Assembly: GCA_929200175.1 (NCBI GenBank)
Contig: CAKMYR010000090.1
Span: forward strand, 1 to 5,244
DNA from: an uncultured Gammaproteobacteria bacterium
GTDB lineage: Bacteria; Pseudomonadota; Gammaproteobacteria; PS1; Pseudothioglobaceae
Direction: 5' to 3'
DNA length: 5,244 bases
Part shown: positions 4,142 to 5,244 of the stretch, one piece after another
Layout of the letters: each line of letters starts with the position of its first letter
Position numbering within the stretch: the first letter of the stretch is position 1
The notes under the pieces: generated by a model
Seen by the model: only the letters and a program-made list of their open reading frames with translations
Told to the model about the DNA's origin: nothing
Database searches by the model: none
Program-made: the position numbers and the translations under genes

Positions 4142-5244
4142 ATGTTTATCTACGCTTTAAATTTTATGTTGGGAATAATAGTATTCTCAAACAAAAAAAG
4201 TATAGAAATATCAAGCCTAGAATGGCTGATATTTATAGTATTAATTTTTGTTTTTCTAATCACATTAAAAAAATATAAAAATATAAGTATTACTATAATT
4301 AGTTTTGTTGTAGGTTTTGTTTGGATGGGTTTGTTTTCTCAATATATTATCAACACAAAAATAGCAGATATTTATTTTGATAAACCAATTGTTATAGAAG
4401 GAAAAATTGATAATTTGCCTGTACAAACTGATAATAGATATAAATTTATAATTAATACTCATAAGCCTTTTAAAAGCAAAATAACACTAGCTTGGTATGG
4501 AGAAGATACCCCAGAATTAAAAGCAGGCGATATTTGGCAATTATTAGTTAAGCTAAAACCGGTAAATGGTTATCAAAATATGGGAGGTTTTGATTATGAA
4601 AAATGGTTATTTGAGAAAAAAATTGTAGCAACAGGTTATGTTAAAAAATATAATAACAATAAAATAATTAAGCAAGGTTTATCGGTTAATAGACTACGCC
4701 AATATATAAAAAATAAAATAAATCCATCATTAGCTAATTTAGAATTTAAAGGCTTGATAAGCTCTTTAATTATAGGAGATCGCTCATCTATTCAAAATAA
4801 ACATTGGGATATTCTTCAAGCTACCAGCACTACTCATCTTAGTGTTATTTCTGGCTTACATATAGGTCTTATTGCTGGGTTGTTTTTTGTAATTGTTCAG
4901 TTTTTATGGTGTAGATTAAACCAATTTTCGCAAACAATACCAGCAAAAATAATAGCGGCTTATTTTGGTATTATAGCGGCCTTTTTATATACCTTAATAG
5001 CAGGATTTTCAATCCCTACCGAAAGGGCGTTAATTATGGCAAGCATGGTTTTTATAAGTATTATTTTAAGAAGGCAACATAATTTTTTTAAATTATATGG
5101 ATTGGCTCTAATTTTGGTACTAATAAAAAATCCTTTTAATGTTTTTAATATTGGTTTTTGGCTATCTTTTTATGTGGTTGGGATAATACTTTATGTTGTT
5201 AGCCAGCATAGAAATAAATCTTTATTATATCGTAGTATTAATCT
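4142..5244 (+). CDS. comEC: ComEC/Rec2 family DNA-uptake channel, N-terminal part (partial, runs off window)
   Basis: ComEC is the inner-membrane channel that passes single-stranded DNA into the cytoplasm during natural transformation. The frame is open from ATG at 4142 through the window end, giving 367 residues; an in-frame TAA at 4136-4138 excludes an earlier start. Three membrane segments come first (about 2-16, 28-42, 48-70). Next is the DUF4131 OB-like domain (about 80-165), with VIEGKID near 84-90 and the signature NMGGFDYEKWLF (146-157). The Competence domain then begins with GDRSSI (212-217), HLSVISGLHIG (232-242), FSIPTERALIM (289-299) and GFWLSFYVV near the window end. Any C-terminal beta-lactamase-like domain would lie outside. 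No Shine-Dalgarno is visible. Whether the gene is intact beyond 5244 is unknown. It may simply be retained for DNA scavenging; pilus genes are not seen here. Confidence 0.92.
   Translation, partial: MFIYALNFMLGIIVFSNKKSIEISSLEWLIFIVLIFVFLITLKKYKNISITIISFVVGFVWMGLFSQYIINTKIADIYFDKPIVIEGKIDNLPVQTDNRYKFIINTHKPFKSKITLAWYGEDTPELKAGDIWQLLVKLKPVNGYQNMGGFDYEKWLFEKKIVATGYVKKYNNNKIIKQGLSVNRLRQYIKNKINPSLANLEFKGLISSLIIGDRSSIQNKHWDILQATSTTHLSVISGLHIGLIAGLFFVIVQFLWCRLNQFSQTIPAKIIAAYFGIIAAFLYTLIAGFSIPTERALIMASMVFISIILRRQHNFFKLYGLALILVLIKNPFNVFNIGFWLSFYVVGIILYVVSQHRNKSLLYRSIN

Noticed and set aside
4265..4462. 65-codon minus-strand frame in the comEC region
   Set aside because: It is antisense to comEC, whose plus-strand frame is open and carries clear family motifs.
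1..5244. CRISPR arrays, insertion sequences, tRNA or rRNA genes, toxin-antitoxin or defence modules
   Set aside because: No spaced direct repeats, terminal inverted repeats, transposase motifs or tRNA-like folds were seen; the window is housekeeping genes.

Overview
This window is AT-rich (roughly 30% G+C by eye, not counted) and densely packed housekeeping DNA from a bacterium. RecA, RecX, RibD and CoaBC all look most like gammaproteobacterial proteins. The low G+C, abutting or overlapping genes, short leaders and frequent non-ATG starts suggest a streamlined or host-associated gammaproteobacterium, possibly near the SUP05/Thioglobus type of lineage. That placement is an inference and is not tested here.

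Layout. On the minus strand (read from 1552 down to 1) lies recA-recX-tgt: recA starts with GTG, recX starts with TTG right after two tandem recA stop codons, and tgt starts with the ATG that touches the recX stop. Only the first 36 codons of tgt are in the window. A 61-bp divergent intergenic region (1553-1613) carries promoter-like elements for both directions and a palindrome, but no LexA box. On the plus strand follow ribD (1614-2666) and coaBC (GTG start at 2663), which overlap by 4 bp. A 306-bp AT-rich gap (3836-4141) then holds an exact DnaA box, a match to the IHF consensus and a long imperfect inverted repeat. Last is comEC from 4142, an N-terminal part open at the window edge.

How the genes work together. 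RecA and its modulator RecX form a recombination/repair unit, with the tRNA-modifying Tgt attached downstream. RibD makes a riboflavin precursor, and CoaBC carries out the phosphopantothenoylcysteine synthesis and decarboxylation steps of coenzyme A synthesis. The CoaC half uses FMN, so the overlapping pair links two cofactor pathways. ComEC is the inner-membrane DNA-uptake channel; imported single strands are substrates for RecA in natural transformation.

I found no clearly new system. The points most worth a second look are the DnaA-box/IHF/inverted-repeat cluster before comEC, the in-frame recA-recX junction with a double stop, the basic C-terminal tail of RecA, and the altered first CoaB motif in CoaBC.
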